64,000 nt of DNA, from NCBI RefSeq assembly GCF_002860405.1, contig NZ_NMWV01000025.1:57332-121331 (forward strand), given 5' to 3'. The stretch is from Bifidobacterium imperatoris. GTDB taxonomy: Bacteria > Actinomycetota > Actinomycetes > Actinomycetales > Bifidobacteriaceae. Each line of letters starts with the position of its first letter. Positions within the stretch are counted from its first letter, which is position 1. Shown piece after piece: positions 43,910 to 53,196 of this stretch. The notes under the pieces were generated by a model. It worked only from the letters and a program-made list of their open reading frames with translations, did no database searches and was not told the origin of the DNA. The position numbers were made by a program, and so were the translations under genes.

Positions 43910-44460
43910 GCCGTTCGTGCTCCCCATGTGAGTCGGTATGGGTCGAGCTGGCGTTTTTCCGCTTCGAATAGTTGGAGTCCTATCGGGGCGCCGCCGTTGG
44001 TGATGTAGCTGATGCTGCTGCCGTTGGTGCTTTGCGAGGCTATCATCGGCGCCGGTGCCGTGGCGGCTCGTTTGGCCAGGGAGAGCATGAGCGTGTGCAG
44101 TTCCGGCACGTCTTCGGGTTCCCAGCCGTCGGTGAGTGTGACCCTTATGGCTCCGGGTCTGTCCGGCAGCGTGCCGTGGCGGAGAACCACGGTGCCTTTC
44201 TCCGACCAGTCGATGTCATCGACGTGGTCGATGCCGTCGAATTCGAGGCCGCTGATGTCGGTGACGTGGCTGCTGGGGAGTATGAGGGTGCCGCCGCCGT
44301 AGCCGTCGACGCGGATGGTGTGCGTCCAGCTGGGGGTGACGTGCCATCCGCATTCGCGGCGGATCGCGGCTTGTGCGGCACGGAGGAAGAAGAGCCCGTC
44401 GGTGGTGAACTCGCCGGGGTTCTCGATGATGTCCGGGGTGCCTTTGGAGTTTTCTGCCAT
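43906..44460 (-). CDS. Head-tail connector protein (gp6/gp15-like adaptor)
   Basis: 184 residues. The N-terminal helical part AQAAIRRECGWHVTPSWTHT and ITDG-type block RVTLTDGWEPEDVPELHTL are typical of adaptors that bind the portal. GGAAGGAGAG precedes the ATG at 44460. It lies 26 nt after the capsid gene. Confidence 0.75.
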   Translation of the reverse strand: MAENSKGTPDIIENPGEFTTDGLFFLRAAQAAIRRECGWHVTPSWTHTIRVDGYGGGTLILPSSHVTDISGLEFDGIDHVDDIDWSEKGTVVLRHGTLPDRPGAIRVTLTDGWEPEDVPELHTLMLSLAKRAATAPAPMIASQSTNGSSISYITNGGAPIGLQLFEAEKRQLDPYRLTWGARTA

Positions 44461-44486
44461 CGGGGCTCTCCTTCCTATGGTCGGGG

Positions 44487-45728
44487 CTACTTCGTGGTCG
44501 TGGTCGGCTTGCCGAGCGTGACCTTGACGAAGGCCTTCGGGTACTTCACCTGGAGGGTGAGGCGTTCCTTGAGGCGGATGGCGACCTTGTCGTTGATGAA
44601 GTAGTCGGCGTGCGCGTTGGTGGATTCGATGCGCAGGCCGCCCTTGCGCAGCACCTTGCCGCCTGCCTTGAAAGCGCCGACGAGCGCGGTGCCGGGTGCG
44701 ATGGCTTCGGTGACCACGGTCTTGACGCCCCACAGCGGCGGATCCTGCATGATGCCGCCCTGGCCGTACTGGCCGGTGAAGAACCCGCCGCCGAAGTACT
44801 GGCCGTTCGCGTCCTTGGACAGGCGGATGGCCTCGTAGTCGGTCGGGTTGATGACGATGCCGTCCGGCTGGAACCCGGTGGCGGTGGCGATGAGCTTGCG
44901 GCACTTGAAGATGCGGTCCGCGTCGGAGTCGTCGCCCTGGCCGAGGGTCTGGATCTCGCGGTTGAACAGGCCGTCGATGTTGTTGTCCGCGCCATCTCCG
45001 GAGAGCAGCTGGGTCTCTTCGAGCAGCTGGATGTTGTATGCGGCGAAGTCGGTGATCTCGCCACGCAGCCAGTCGAGGTCGTCGAGCATGTTGTCGGAGA
45101 CGGCGAACCAGCCGGCGACCTCCTTGAGGTCATCGGCCTTCCACTTCGGATCCGGGAAGTGCAGCTGGGGCTTGAGGCCGCCTTCAGCCACGGTGCCCGC
45201 GGAGCCTTCCAGTTCGCCGAACACCGGGTATTTGACGGCGTTCGTGGAGGCTCCCATGGTGCCCTGGCTGAACAGGTCGGCCACCGCGAGCGGACGCTGG
45301 TACGGGAACACGGCCTGGGTGTCGGTCTGCACCGTATATGGCTCGAAAGCTCCCGTGGAGTCCCCTACGGTCTGGGTGTCGGTGTTGGCCTTGAATTCGA
45401 CCGCGTAGCCGGCCTTGAGGCGGGTGCCCACGTTCTTCGCATACGACTTGACGAACAGGTCGCCGGCGTTTTTGGCCGGAGTCTCATCGTTCTGGCCACT
45501 GGAATTATTGCCGGTGGGGGTCGACGCGGCGGCGAGCGCACCGATCTTGGCGATCATCTGCGCCTGGTCTTCGGCCTTGCCGATCTGCTGGTCGAGCTGG
45601 TCGACCTGGTCGAGCAGCTGCTTGATGGCGGTGGCGTCATCGTCGCTGATTTCCCCGGCCTTGAGTCCGGCCTGCTTCTCCTTGAGCTGCGCCATCAGCG
45701 CGGCTCGCTTTTCGATGAGAGTGGACAT
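44487..45728 (-). CDS. HK97-type major capsid protein
   Basis: 413 residues. The first ~100 residues are a coiled-coil delta/scaffold domain (LIEKRAALMAQLKEKQAGLK) that the protease removes. The HK97 fold follows (FQPDGIVINPTDYEAIRLSK, PLWGVKTVVTEAIAPGTALV, VRFP-like KVAIRLKERLTLQVKYPKAF). AGGAGAG precedes the ATG at 45728, two bases after the protease stop. Confidence 0.93.
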   Translation of the reverse strand: MSTLIEKRAALMAQLKEKQAGLKAGEISDDDATAIKQLLDQVDQLDQQIGKAEDQAQMIAKIGALAAASTPTGNNSSGQNDETPAKNAGDLFVKSYAKNVGTRLKAGYAVEFKANTDTQTVGDSTGAFEPYTVQTDTQAVFPYQRPLAVADLFSQGTMGASTNAVKYPVFGELEGSAGTVAEGGLKPQLHFPDPKWKADDLKEVAGWFAVSDNMLDDLDWLRGEITDFAAYNIQLLEETQLLSGDGADNNIDGLFNREIQTLGQGDDSDADRIFKCRKLIATATGFQPDGIVINPTDYEAIRLSKDANGQYFGGGFFTGQYGQGGIMQDPPLWGVKTVVTEAIAPGTALVGAFKAGGKVLRKGGLRIESTNAHADYFINDKVAIRLKERLTLQVKYPKAFVKVTLGKPTTTTK

Positions 45729-45730
45729 GC

Positions 45731-46528
45731 CTACTCTCCTTTCTGCCCTTTGAGGGCGATTCGAATGGCGAGGTCGAGCGCTTCCGCTTCGGCTTTCCGG
45801 TTGGGCTCCTCGGACTTGGCCCCTTGGGGCTCCTCGTTCTTGGCCTTGTCCGGCTCCGATGCCTTCGCACCGTCGCTCTGGTTGTTTTCTTGCTCCTGGC
45901 TGGCCGTCGCCGATGCCAGAAAATCCTTCATCTGTTTGGAGGCCTGCGCCAGTTGTTCGCTGATGCCGGTGAGCATGTCCACGTTCGCGGCGCTGAGCAT
46001 GCGGCCGGATTTGGTGAATTGTTCGCCGATGCTTTTGATGGCGACGACGCTGGTGTCCTGGTTCGCTCCGATGGGCACGAAGCTGGCCTCGTAGACGGTG
46101 AGCTTCCTGAGTTCGTTGGCTTTAGTGCCGTCATCGAGGGTGACGGTGCCTTCGTCGTCCACGTTGAACGCGAAGGACAGCTGCGAGATTCGTTTGGCTT
46201 TCACGAGTCGGTAGGTCTGCGCGGCCTTGGGTGAGTCCATGTCGAATCTGCCGCGGATCCACCAGCCGTGGTCGTCTTCGCCCATGTCGGTGACGCCTCC
46301 GATGTTGTAGTCGGGGTCGTCCATGCGGTGCCCGTAGAGCACGGGCATGGTGTTGCCGCTTTCCTTCCAGTGGGTGATGCTGTCGAGGAATGCTCCGGGG
46401 GCCACCACGTCGCCGTAGCAGTCGGGTTGGCGGGTGAACGTGCTGGGATAGGCGATGAATTCGCCTTCCTGCAGGTCGTCGGTCTCTTCGTTGGTCTTGA
46501 ACCGGCAATCAAGTTGTTTGGTCCGCAT
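45731..46528 (-). CDS. HK97-family prohead protease
   Basis: 265 residues. Protease core (residues ~15-175) with FIAYPSTFTRQPDCYGDVVA, catalytic His in VLYGHRMDDP and Ser in RISQLSFAFNV; the Glu/Lys-rich tail (~205-265) is probably a scaffold-like extension. GGAG lies 7 nt before the ATG at 46528. The start is inside the portal gene end (20-nt overlap). Confidence 0.9.
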   Translation of the reverse strand: MRTKQLDCRFKTNEETDDLQEGEFIAYPSTFTRQPDCYGDVVAPGAFLDSITHWKESGNTMPVLYGHRMDDPDYNIGGVTDMGEDDHGWWIRGRFDMDSPKAAQTYRLVKAKRISQLSFAFNVDDEGTVTLDDGTKANELRKLTVYEASFVPIGANQDTSVVAIKSIGEQFTKSGRMLSAANVDMLTGISEQLAQASKQMKDFLASATASQEQENNQSDGAKASEPDKAKNEEPQGAKSEEPNRKAEAEALDLAIRIALKGQKGE

Positions 46529-48017
46529 GCTGTTGCTCCTTCGCGTATTCGTCATGTGCTTTGCGGGTTTCGTCCAGGGCGATGAGCCCGCTGTTGAATT
46601 GGTCGATATGCGCGGTGATGGTCATGTCGGATTGGAGCTCGTTCTGCCATTTGAGCCAGCCGATGCTTTCCACGTCGATGCCGGCGCCGAGTTTGCTGCG
46701 CACGCTTTTGTCGAGCCTTGCCTTCCACATGGCGATGACATGGTTCTTCGTGGTTTCATCCGTATCGGATGCTGGACGTATCGGGTCGCCGCCGTCCTGA
46801 GGGCTCGCCTGGCCTCCCTGGGTGACGTTGAGTGGCACCGTGAGGCTGTCGCCGCCTTCGATGCGGGGCAGGTTCTGTGTGGCTCGGGCTTCGTTGGGTG
46901 TGATCCAGGGGGCTCCCACCGATGTGGAGAGCACGCTGGCCTGTTCCTCGAAGTCGCCGCTCAGTTTCGCGCGGATGTCGAATTCCACGTAGTCGAGCGG
47001 GTCGGCGCCGATCATCGGGGCGAGGAACGTGTTGAGCCGGTCCTCGATCATGCGCATGGTCGGGCCCAAGGTCTCCGAATACAGCATTTTTCGGAACTCT
47101 TTGGTGTTGGAGAAGTTCGCGTTGTCGAGGATGCCGACCATGACCGGGCTGACGTGGTAGATGCTGGCCACGGTCTGCAGGCTGAGCTTCGTGACTTCGC
47201 TGAATTCCTCCTCGCGCGCGTTGAAGCCGAGGCGTTTGAGTTCCATGCCATCCTCGAGCAGCGGGGTGCTGCCGGCGCGGGCTCCCTTGTCGGTGAATTC
47301 CTTCCAGCCGCGGGCGAAGCGTTCGCGCGCGGTGTCATCCCATGGCGGCGCGTCCTTCGGTCTGACGAGCACGGTGCCGACGCGGCCGCCGCGCTGCCAT
47401 GTCTGCGTGCGGTAGCTCCAGGCTTGGATCTGCTCGTTGATGATGTCCTTCAGCGCCATGACCGGCGTGACCCCGTTGGTCGGGTCTGTGGGATTCCAGC
47501 CGTGGAACACCAGCATGTTCTCGGCGGGCACGTCGAACCAGCCTCGGCCGAGTCCCGTATCCACGCGGTAGGAGGCGGGAGCGAACACGCTGCCTTCCTG
47601 CTTGGCCGTCACCCATGATGGGGGGATCGGCCTGATCTGCCAGCCGCCGAATCTCTCCATACCCCGTTCCGGGGATTGGGTGACGATCCAGTAGGCCACG
47701 TCATGGAGTGCCAGATCCGCGGTCAATTGGCGGAGCAGCTCGAAACCGGTCATGTCCGGATTCGGCTGCTTGAGCAGGTTGATGAGCGGCGAGTCCGTGA
47801 TGCGCTGACGGTCGGTGTCGGAGATTCGGCGGAATTCCTTCAATCCGACCTGAGCGACGTTGTCGGCGAGGAAGCTGATGACCGTGCGCAGATGAGGCTG
47901 GGTCTTGTACAGTTCGGTCTCCGATTGGCCTTGGATGATGGTCATCGCATCGGTCATGTCAAAGCTGATGTGGTAGGTGGGGCGGAATATGCCGGTGAGT
48001 TTCTGCCAGATGCCCAA
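46509..48017 (-). CDS. Phage portal protein (HK97 family)
   Basis: 502 residues. Typical blocks: LRTVISFLADNVAQVGLKEF, LLKQPNPDMTGFELLRQL, NPTDPTNGVTPVMAL and a late KEFRKMLYSETLGPTMRMIE. The start is a TTG at 48017, supported by AAGGAGG 7 nt upstream. It forms the 12-mer DNA channel at the packaging vertex, next to TerL. Confidence 0.92.
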   Translation of the reverse strand: MGIWQKLTGIFRPTYHISFDMTDAMTIIQGQSETELYKTQPHLRTVISFLADNVAQVGLKEFRRISDTDRQRITDSPLINLLKQPNPDMTGFELLRQLTADLALHDVAYWIVTQSPERGMERFGGWQIRPIPPSWVTAKQEGSVFAPASYRVDTGLGRGWFDVPAENMLVFHGWNPTDPTNGVTPVMALKDIINEQIQAWSYRTQTWQRGGRVGTVLVRPKDAPPWDDTARERFARGWKEFTDKGARAGSTPLLEDGMELKRLGFNAREEEFSEVTKLSLQTVASIYHVSPVMVGILDNANFSNTKEFRKMLYSETLGPTMRMIEDRLNTFLAPMIGADPLDYVEFDIRAKLSGDFEEQASVLSTSVGAPWITPNEARATQNLPRIEGGDSLTVPLNVTQGGQASPQDGGDPIRPASDTDETTKNHVIAMWKARLDKSVRSKLGAGIDVESIGWLKWQNELQSDMTITAHIDQFNSGLIALDETRKAHDEYAKEQQHADQTT

Positions 48018-48032
48018 GGTTCAGCCTCCTTC

Positions 48033-49637
48033 CTAGAGAACGAGCAGTCCGTGCCCGGTTTCGCTGTCATATGCGCTGCGCTGTTGTTTCACAGGTTCGG
48101 CGTTCATGGTCTCCAACGCGTAGAGCGCCTGGCTTTCGGCGATGAGGCCGCTGATGTGCATGGCCGATTTCTGCCGGTCCCATACCTCGACTTCGCCGAG
48201 TCGTCTGGTGATGGCCACGCTCACCTGCTGTTCGATGGCCGGCTGTGGCAGATGCCGGAGCTTGCCTTCCTTCACGCGGTCCTTGAACCGGCCGGTGCAC
48301 GCGCCGACCCGGAAGCCTTCGATCATGTGCACCGTCCAGCCCGCTTCGGCGAGAGGATCGCAGAAATCGACGGCCGGACAGCCTTTCGATTGGATGGCTA
48401 TCTCGGTGATGTTCGGCCATGATTCACGCAGCATGCCCAGATACTTGGGCACCCAAAGCATGCCGTCACGCCGCATGATCAATTCGACGTGCGGCAGCCC
48501 GTCAGCCCGGTATCCGGCGGCCGCGACGTATGTGGTCTCACGATCCGCCGAAGTGTCCACGCTGAGCACCACACGGTTCTCGAACGGGATGCTGGATTTT
48601 TTGTCGATGCCGCGTTTCCATTGCTTCGGATCAATGAACGGGATAATGTCGGCGGTCACCCACTGGCAGAGCACCTCGGTGCGGTATGCCGCCTCGGTCA
48701 TGCCGTTGATGTCGGCGATCACGCTCCGGTAGGTCATCGGCCCATAGCCAAGGGAGGGATTCGCCTGACGTATGCCGTCCAGGTCATCAAGCTCGCACCC
48801 ATCCGGCGCGCTCCATTCGAAGTACCCGTAGGATGTGTCATGCGCTTCCGTCCATTCGTCGATGGTCTGCTGGCCGGTTTCGACGCTCGCGTTCCACGAG
48901 TCGGAAAGCCTGCGCCCTTCGTCCACGACCCTACGTAGCACGATGCTGCGGTAATCGCCGGCGTTGCTGATGCCCCACAGTTGGCTGGACCAGATGGCTT
49001 TCGTGGTCTGGCTGACCGCGTTCCAGCCGTCGTCCGTGTGCTGTTCGCGCAGCTCGTCGAACACGACGCGGCTGGCGGATTTCGAACGGATGTTCTTGTC
49101 GGCTCGGACGATGTATTGCGCCTTGTTGCGGCAGATAATCGCTTCCTCGCCGTGGCTGTTGTTGACCCGTTGCACGCGCTTCTGCAATGCGGGCACCGCG
49201 AGCGCTGCTTCCTCGTCGGTTTGTGGCGTGGGGTTGCACCAGTTGAGTACGGCGGAGTATGGGGCTCTGGCGTTGTCGAGGGTCTGGGCGGCTCCGACGA
49301 TGAGGAACTTCCATGATGGGGAGAGTTCGGGTCGGCGGCCGGAGTCGACGAACAGCCACCATGCGCATAGGACGCTCATGACGGTGGTTTTGCCGTTCTG
49401 GCGTGCGACTTCGGCGACGACGCGGCGGAATCGGTAGGATCCGTCTGGGTTGGTTTCGAGTCCGTGGATGAGCAGCCATTTCTGCCACGGGTAGAGGTTC
49501 ACGTGGAGGAAACGTTCGGCGAATTCGATGACTCCGTAGCCGTCGGAGGTTGCCGGGGTGAGGGGCCGCAGTGGTGGCGTGTAGATTCTTGGGGTGGTGA
49601 TGCCGTGGGCGTCGTCGTTGATTTCGCCGATGTCCAT
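48033..49637 (-). CDS. Terminase large subunit
   Basis: 534 residues. ATPase domain: adenine-binding YPWQKWLLIHG, a Walker A-like EVARQNGKTTV, and SRVVFDELRE (Walker B). The C-terminal nuclease has LSVDTSADRETTYVAAAGYR (first Asp) and further acidic residues. GGAGG lies 6 nt before the ATG at 49637; the earlier ATG at 49643 abuts it and is less likely. Packages DNA with TerS and the portal. Confidence 0.93.
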   Translation of the reverse strand: MDIGEINDDAHGITTPRIYTPPLRPLTPATSDGYGVIEFAERFLHVNLYPWQKWLLIHGLETNPDGSYRFRRVVAEVARQNGKTTVMSVLCAWWLFVDSGRRPELSPSWKFLIVGAAQTLDNARAPYSAVLNWCNPTPQTDEEAALAVPALQKRVQRVNNSHGEEAIICRNKAQYIVRADKNIRSKSASRVVFDELREQHTDDGWNAVSQTTKAIWSSQLWGISNAGDYRSIVLRRVVDEGRRLSDSWNASVETGQQTIDEWTEAHDTSYGYFEWSAPDGCELDDLDGIRQANPSLGYGPMTYRSVIADINGMTEAAYRTEVLCQWVTADIIPFIDPKQWKRGIDKKSSIPFENRVVLSVDTSADRETTYVAAAGYRADGLPHVELIMRRDGMLWVPKYLGMLRESWPNITEIAIQSKGCPAVDFCDPLAEAGWTVHMIEGFRVGACTGRFKDRVKEGKLRHLPQPAIEQQVSVAITRRLGEVEVWDRQKSAMHISGLIAESQALYALETMNAEPVKQQRSAYDSETGHGLLVL

Positions 49638-49647
49638 GTGCATCCTC

Positions 49648-50253
49648 CTAGGTCATTTTTGCCAGGTATTCCTCGAATTCGTCGGCCACCTGTTTTGGTT
49701 TCGTTTCCTGGAGCGCGTTGGCGATGGAGCCGCGCGCGTCTGGCGTGGCTCCGAGCTCCCGGAGCACGTTCATCAGGTGTGGCATGAGGTAGAGGGCTTT
49801 GGTGACTTCGATGCCGGTGCCGTGGGTGACGGCGTAGTCGATTTGGCTGGCGATCATTCGGCCGGATTGGATGAGGGCGCTGTCTTCGGGCTTCAGTCGG
49901 TCATCGAGTGCTTTGACGGTGTCCTCGTATGCTTTGAGCAGTCCCTTCTGCGCCTTGGTCGGTGCGTCCATGAGCCGTAGGCGTTGTTCGCCGATCTTGA
50001 GGCATTGGTCTATGGCTTTGGCGTCCTGTTGGAGGGCGAGCGGGTAGATCTGCCGGTAGATGCTGTCGAGGCGTTCGATTTCGATGCTTCGCGCGGTGTC
50101 CGGGTTTTTGCCTGAGCGTGCGCTTTTGAGGGCGCGTGTTATGGCGGCCATCGCGCTGGTGGTCGACCGGTAGCCCATCTTGGTTTTGATCTGGCCGATC
50201 GGGGTGGCGGCGAGGAACAGGTTGAGGGCCTTGGCGTCGGTTTCGGCGGTCAA
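49648..50253 (-). CDS. Terminase small subunit
   Basis: 201 residues, helical; N-terminal HTH-like part (TPIGQIKTKMGYRSTTSAMA), a central helix pair and a C-terminal oligomerisation tail. It seems to start at a TTG (50253) after GAGG. Just before TerL (10-nt gap), the standard position. Confidence 0.8.
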   Translation of the reverse strand: MTAETDAKALNLFLAATPIGQIKTKMGYRSTTSAMAAITRALKSARSGKNPDTARSIEIERLDSIYRQIYPLALQQDAKAIDQCLKIGEQRLRLMDAPTKAQKGLLKAYEDTVKALDDRLKPEDSALIQSGRMIASQIDYAVTHGTGIEVTKALYLMPHLMNVLRELGATPDARGSIANALQETKPKQVADEFEEYLAKMT

Positions 50254-50269
50254 TGTTCCTCACCTTCTT

Positions 50270-51562
50270 TCAGTCGCTTGCGGTGAAGTCGTGTGGCTTG
50301 CCGTCGAGTTCCGGCATGATGCCGGTGTATTCCTGGAATCGCCGGCAGATCACGTCGGCGTATTTCGGGTCGAGTTCGACGGCGAGCGCTTTCATGCGCA
50401 GCCCGTGGGCGGCGATGAGCGTGGAGCCGCTGCCGGCGAACGGGTCGTAGACGATGCCGCCAGGCCTGCAGCTGTTTTTGAGCATGCTTTGGATGAGTTC
50501 AACGGGTTTCATCGTCGGATGCTCCCTGTTGGCTTTGGGCTTGGGGAATTGCAGGACGGTCGATTGTTTGTTGTCGCCGCGCCAGTTCGCGCTTCCTCGG
50601 CCGAGACGGCCGCCCCCCCCCCGCGTGAATCCGTAGCCGATGGGCTCGTATTCGGTGAGCGGCTTGTCGGGCAGGTTGCCGGCGGCTATCGGTTCGGTCT
50701 GCTGCTGGTAGTCGGAGTGGCCTAGCGTGAATTGGTCTTTGACCCAGATGAGGGTCTGCCGCCATCTGAGGCCGATGGATTCGACCGCCTGCTGGAATTG
50801 GACGCGCAGGCTGTCAGAGTGGGCCATGTAGAACGGGCATCCTGGCTTGCAGATCTTGGTGGCGACCTGCATGGCCTGTTTGGTGATTTCGACGGCCTTG
50901 TTGGGGTCGTTGTCATTCTCGATGGTGAGATGCTCCTTGGTGCCGCCCTGGTAGGCGACGCCGTAGGGCGGGTCCGTCCAGATGCATGATGGCTGGCCGA
51001 TCATGCCGGCCGCCTTGGTGATGAGCTGTTCGTCGGTGCTGGAGCCGACGACGAGCAGGCTGTCGCCGAGCCTCCATATCTGGCCGGGCTTCGTATAGGG
51101 CTTCTTCGGCACCGATGGCACGTCGTCTGGGTCTTTGAGCTCATTGGGCGCGGGTCTCGCGGCGGCGATGATCTCGGCGATGTCGTCGGCGCTGTATCCG
51201 GTGCCCACAGTCGGCTGTTCGATGCCCTCCAACAGTTCGGCGAGCGCGTCGGTGTCGTAGCCGCCGAGGTCGGCGATGCGATTGTCGGCGAGCACGATCT
51301 GCGCGGCCTGATCCGCGTCGAGGTCGACGGTCACGGTTTCGATGGTCGTCCAGCCGAGGCTCTTGGCGGCCTGCCATGTGTGGTTACCGGCGAGTATCTC
51401 ATTGGCGATGCCGGTCTTGGTGCCCTTGTTGACGACGATGGGCTTGTATTGTCCGCGCGCCTTGAGGCTTTCAGCGATGGCATTGACGTTGCCGCGACGC
51501 GGGTTGCGATGGTAGGCGGTGAGGTCGCCGACTGGCATGGTCTCGATTTTCAGATTCGCCAC
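50270..51562 (-). CDS. ParB-domain DNA methyltransferase (N6-A/N4-C type, beta order)
   Basis: 430 residues. The N-terminal ~100 residues are a ParB/Srx-like domain (NPRRGNVNAIAESLKARGQY, ILAGNHTWQAAK). Then comes a methyltransferase with DPPY (WTDPPYGVAY) before the AdoMet motif (DPFAGSGST), the beta-class order. The GTG at 51562 follows GGAG by 5 nt. A run of ten G codes RGGGG near residue 313; one base more or less would truncate the protein, so expression may be phase variable. May protect phage DNA from host restriction. Confidence 0.9.
   Translation of the reverse strand: MANLKIETMPVGDLTAYHRNPRRGNVNAIAESLKARGQYKPIVVNKGTKTGIANEILAGNHTWQAAKSLGWTTIETVTVDLDADQAAQIVLADNRIADLGGYDTDALAELLEGIEQPTVGTGYSADDIAEIIAAARPAPNELKDPDDVPSVPKKPYTKPGQIWRLGDSLLVVGSSTDEQLITKAAGMIGQPSCIWTDPPYGVAYQGGTKEHLTIENDNDPNKAVEITKQAMQVATKICKPGCPFYMAHSDSLRVQFQQAVESIGLRWRQTLIWVKDQFTLGHSDYQQQTEPIAAGNLPDKPLTEYEPIGYGFTRGGGGRLGRGSANWRGDNKQSTVLQFPKPKANREHPTMKPVELIQSMLKNSCRPGGIVYDPFAGSGSTLIAAHGLRMKALAVELDPKYADVICRRFQEYTGIMPELDGKPHDFTASD
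50613..50622 (-). repeat. G10 homopolymer inside the methyltransferase gene
   Basis: Ten consecutive C on the plus strand (G on the coding strand). The frame is open with ten. Runs this long are prone to slippage during replication. Confidence 0.9.
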
Positions 51563-51675
51563 TTCGGCTCCTTTCCCGCGCGCACGCGCGATGGGGTGGT
51601 CATTTTCGGAGGGAGAGGAACTGCGGGCACGCGGGTAGTCTTCCACCGGAGGCCGTTTTCGCGATTCGAACGCCC

Positions 51676-51936
51676 CTACCGGTCCGCGAATGCTTCGACG
51701 AACGCGTTGATGCCTTTCGTGAGGCGTTTGGTGAGCGCTTTCGCATCCGTTTTCGGCACGAACAGGGTGTTGCCGCTCATCCACGGTTCCATGTCGATGG
51801 GCATGTCCACTTCCAGGTCGACCAGATTGGCCTCGTAGTCTCCGACGCTTGCCGAGATGTGCAGGCTGATGGGCTGATGCGCCTTCCCGATGGTTTCTCC
51901 TTGCTGCGTCTTGACTGGTTCCTCGATATCGGTCAT
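51676..51936 (-). CDS. Small phage protein of unknown function
   Basis: 86 residues (MTDIEEPVKTQQGETIGKAH...), with an acidic strand-rich middle and a helical end TKRLTKGINAFVEAFADR. GGAG lies 8 nt before the ATG at 51936. Between the HNH and methyltransferase genes. Not recognised. Confidence 0.65.
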   Translation of the reverse strand: MTDIEEPVKTQQGETIGKAHQPISLHISASVGDYEANLVDLEVDMPIDMEPWMSGNTLFVPKTDAKALTKRLTKGINAFVEAFADR

Positions 51937-51947
51937 GGTGGCGGCTC

Positions 51948-52265
51948 CTATGCTGTGCGTATCCATTGCCTTGACAGCGCGCCGATTGGCGTCGCCGGAT
52001 CCTTGTTGCCTCGAAGGTTGTTGCATTGCGTATGGCTCGGCCTGAAGCCGGCCGGGTCGTGCTGCAGATCGGGACGTTTGGTCACCGGGTAGAAGTGGTC
52101 GAGGTTGTACGAGTCATCGCTGGTGTTCTGCGGCGCCTCATAGTCGATGGGCATTCCGCACAGCCAGCAGACCGCGCGCTCGGCCTTGCACTTCAGGAAG
52201 AACGCCTTGCGGTCCTTCTCGAACTGACGTCCGCCCTTTCTGACCTTTCTGCTGGGAGCCGTCAT
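51948..52265 (-). CDS. HNH endonuclease
   Basis: 105 residues. Zn Cys pair CWLCGMPID, HNH core NLDHFYPVTKRPD, and SHTQCNNLRGNKD. Small HNH proteins beside terminase genes assist genome packaging in many siphoviruses. AAGGGAGG lies 7 nt before the ATG at 52265. First late gene; a terminator stands only ~35 bp upstream. Confidence 0.88.
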   Translation of the reverse strand: MTAPSRKVRKGGRQFEKDRKAFFLKCKAERAVCWLCGMPIDYEAPQNTSDDSYNLDHFYPVTKRPDLQHDPAGFRPSHTQCNNLRGNKDPATPIGALSRQWIRTA

Positions 52266-52299
52266 TCGTGGGCCTCCCTTCGCGGGATCGGGCATAAGA

Positions 52300-52328
52300 A
52301 AACCCCGAAGCGCAAGCGCCCGGGGTTT
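52300..52328 (-). terminator. Terminator between early and late genes
   Basis: AAACCCCG (52300-52307) pairs with CGGGGTTT (52321-52328), with an inner GCGC/GCGC stem. On the minus strand GGGGTTTTCTT follows, a proper U-rich tail. It should stop early transcription just before the HNH gene. Confidence 0.85.
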
Positions 52329-52411
52329 CAAAGTATCCAAGTGGTTACAGAAATAACCAACGATAGTAGTTCTAGCGGTGACAGTTTGCGTCTGTCAAGA
52401 CCTTCGGCGTG

Positions 52412-53128
52412 TCACTTGCCCCTGTCTCGTCGGGTGAAGGCCTGCCAAACGTCCCACACGTTGTAGACCGGATTGCCGTTCTCATCCACGTTCACCGGTT
52501 CCAGAATCCCTCGTTTGGCCCACTTGGTTATCGTGTTCGGCTTGACCGCCACCCCGTAGGGATCCATCCACCGGGCAATGGCCGCCGCAGTGCCTTGCGC
52601 TCCGCCGAGGGCCAGCCGCAGGACGCTGGCCTGCTGCACATCCTTAATCCGCCACTCGCCCCGGCAACGGTCACAGGCCTTGTACCCCGAGAACATCTCC
52701 AGCTCCGTGCACCACAGCTCATAGCCGCACTTCGGGCAAGGCCCGATCATCTTGCACGCCGGAGGCGGGTTCAGCATCCGATCCATGCGCACGGCGGCGA
52801 GCGCGATTTGCTCGGTGATGGCGTCGGCGTCGTCGTGTGCGAGGAGGTTGGTTTCGTGGAGCATGATGCCTTTGAGGAGTGCCGGGACGTCCATGCCGCG
52901 GTGTGGGTGGAGGCCTGCGGCTCGGGTGAGTTTGCGTGTGAGGAGGTCGATGTCTTGTTTGAGTTGCCATGCGTCGATGTTGACGGGGATGGGTGCGATG
53001 CTGTGGGTGCCGTTGCTGGTGCTGCGTGCCATGATGTTGGCTTTTTTGGCGGCGATGAGGCTGAGTATGGGCCAGCCGTCTTTGAGTGTTCGCAGGTTGT
53101 TGTGGAGTTGTTGGGCTGGTGTGGGCAT
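52412..53128 (-). CDS. Zn-ribbon and HTH-containing phage protein
   Basis: 238 residues: a helical N-terminal part, a central Zn-ribbon with CPKCGYELWC and CDRCRGEW, and a C-terminal HTH-like module (NTITKWAKRGILEP...NVWDVWQAFTRR). GGAGG lies 4 nt before the ATG at 53128. Last early gene, right before the terminator and the late genes, so it could be the late-gene activator or antiterminator. That role is inferred from position and domains only. Confidence 0.65.
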   Translation of the reverse strand: MPTPAQQLHNNLRTLKDGWPILSLIAAKKANIMARSTSNGTHSIAPIPVNIDAWQLKQDIDLLTRKLTRAAGLHPHRGMDVPALLKGIMLHETNLLAHDDADAITEQIALAAVRMDRMLNPPPACKMIGPCPKCGYELWCTELEMFSGYKACDRCRGEWRIKDVQQASVLRLALGGAQGTAAAIARWMDPYGVAVKPNTITKWAKRGILEPVNVDENGNPVYNVWDVWQAFTRRDRGK

Positions 53129-53196
53129 GGTTCCTCCGGGTCCGTCAGTGTGGTTTTGCTGCTGTTCGGTTGGCTTCATGCCCGTTGTCCATTGTC

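Noticed and set aside
44610..46094. A 494-codon plus-strand open frame opposite capsid and protease genes
   Set aside because: Shadow frame of two well-recognised phage genes on the other strand.
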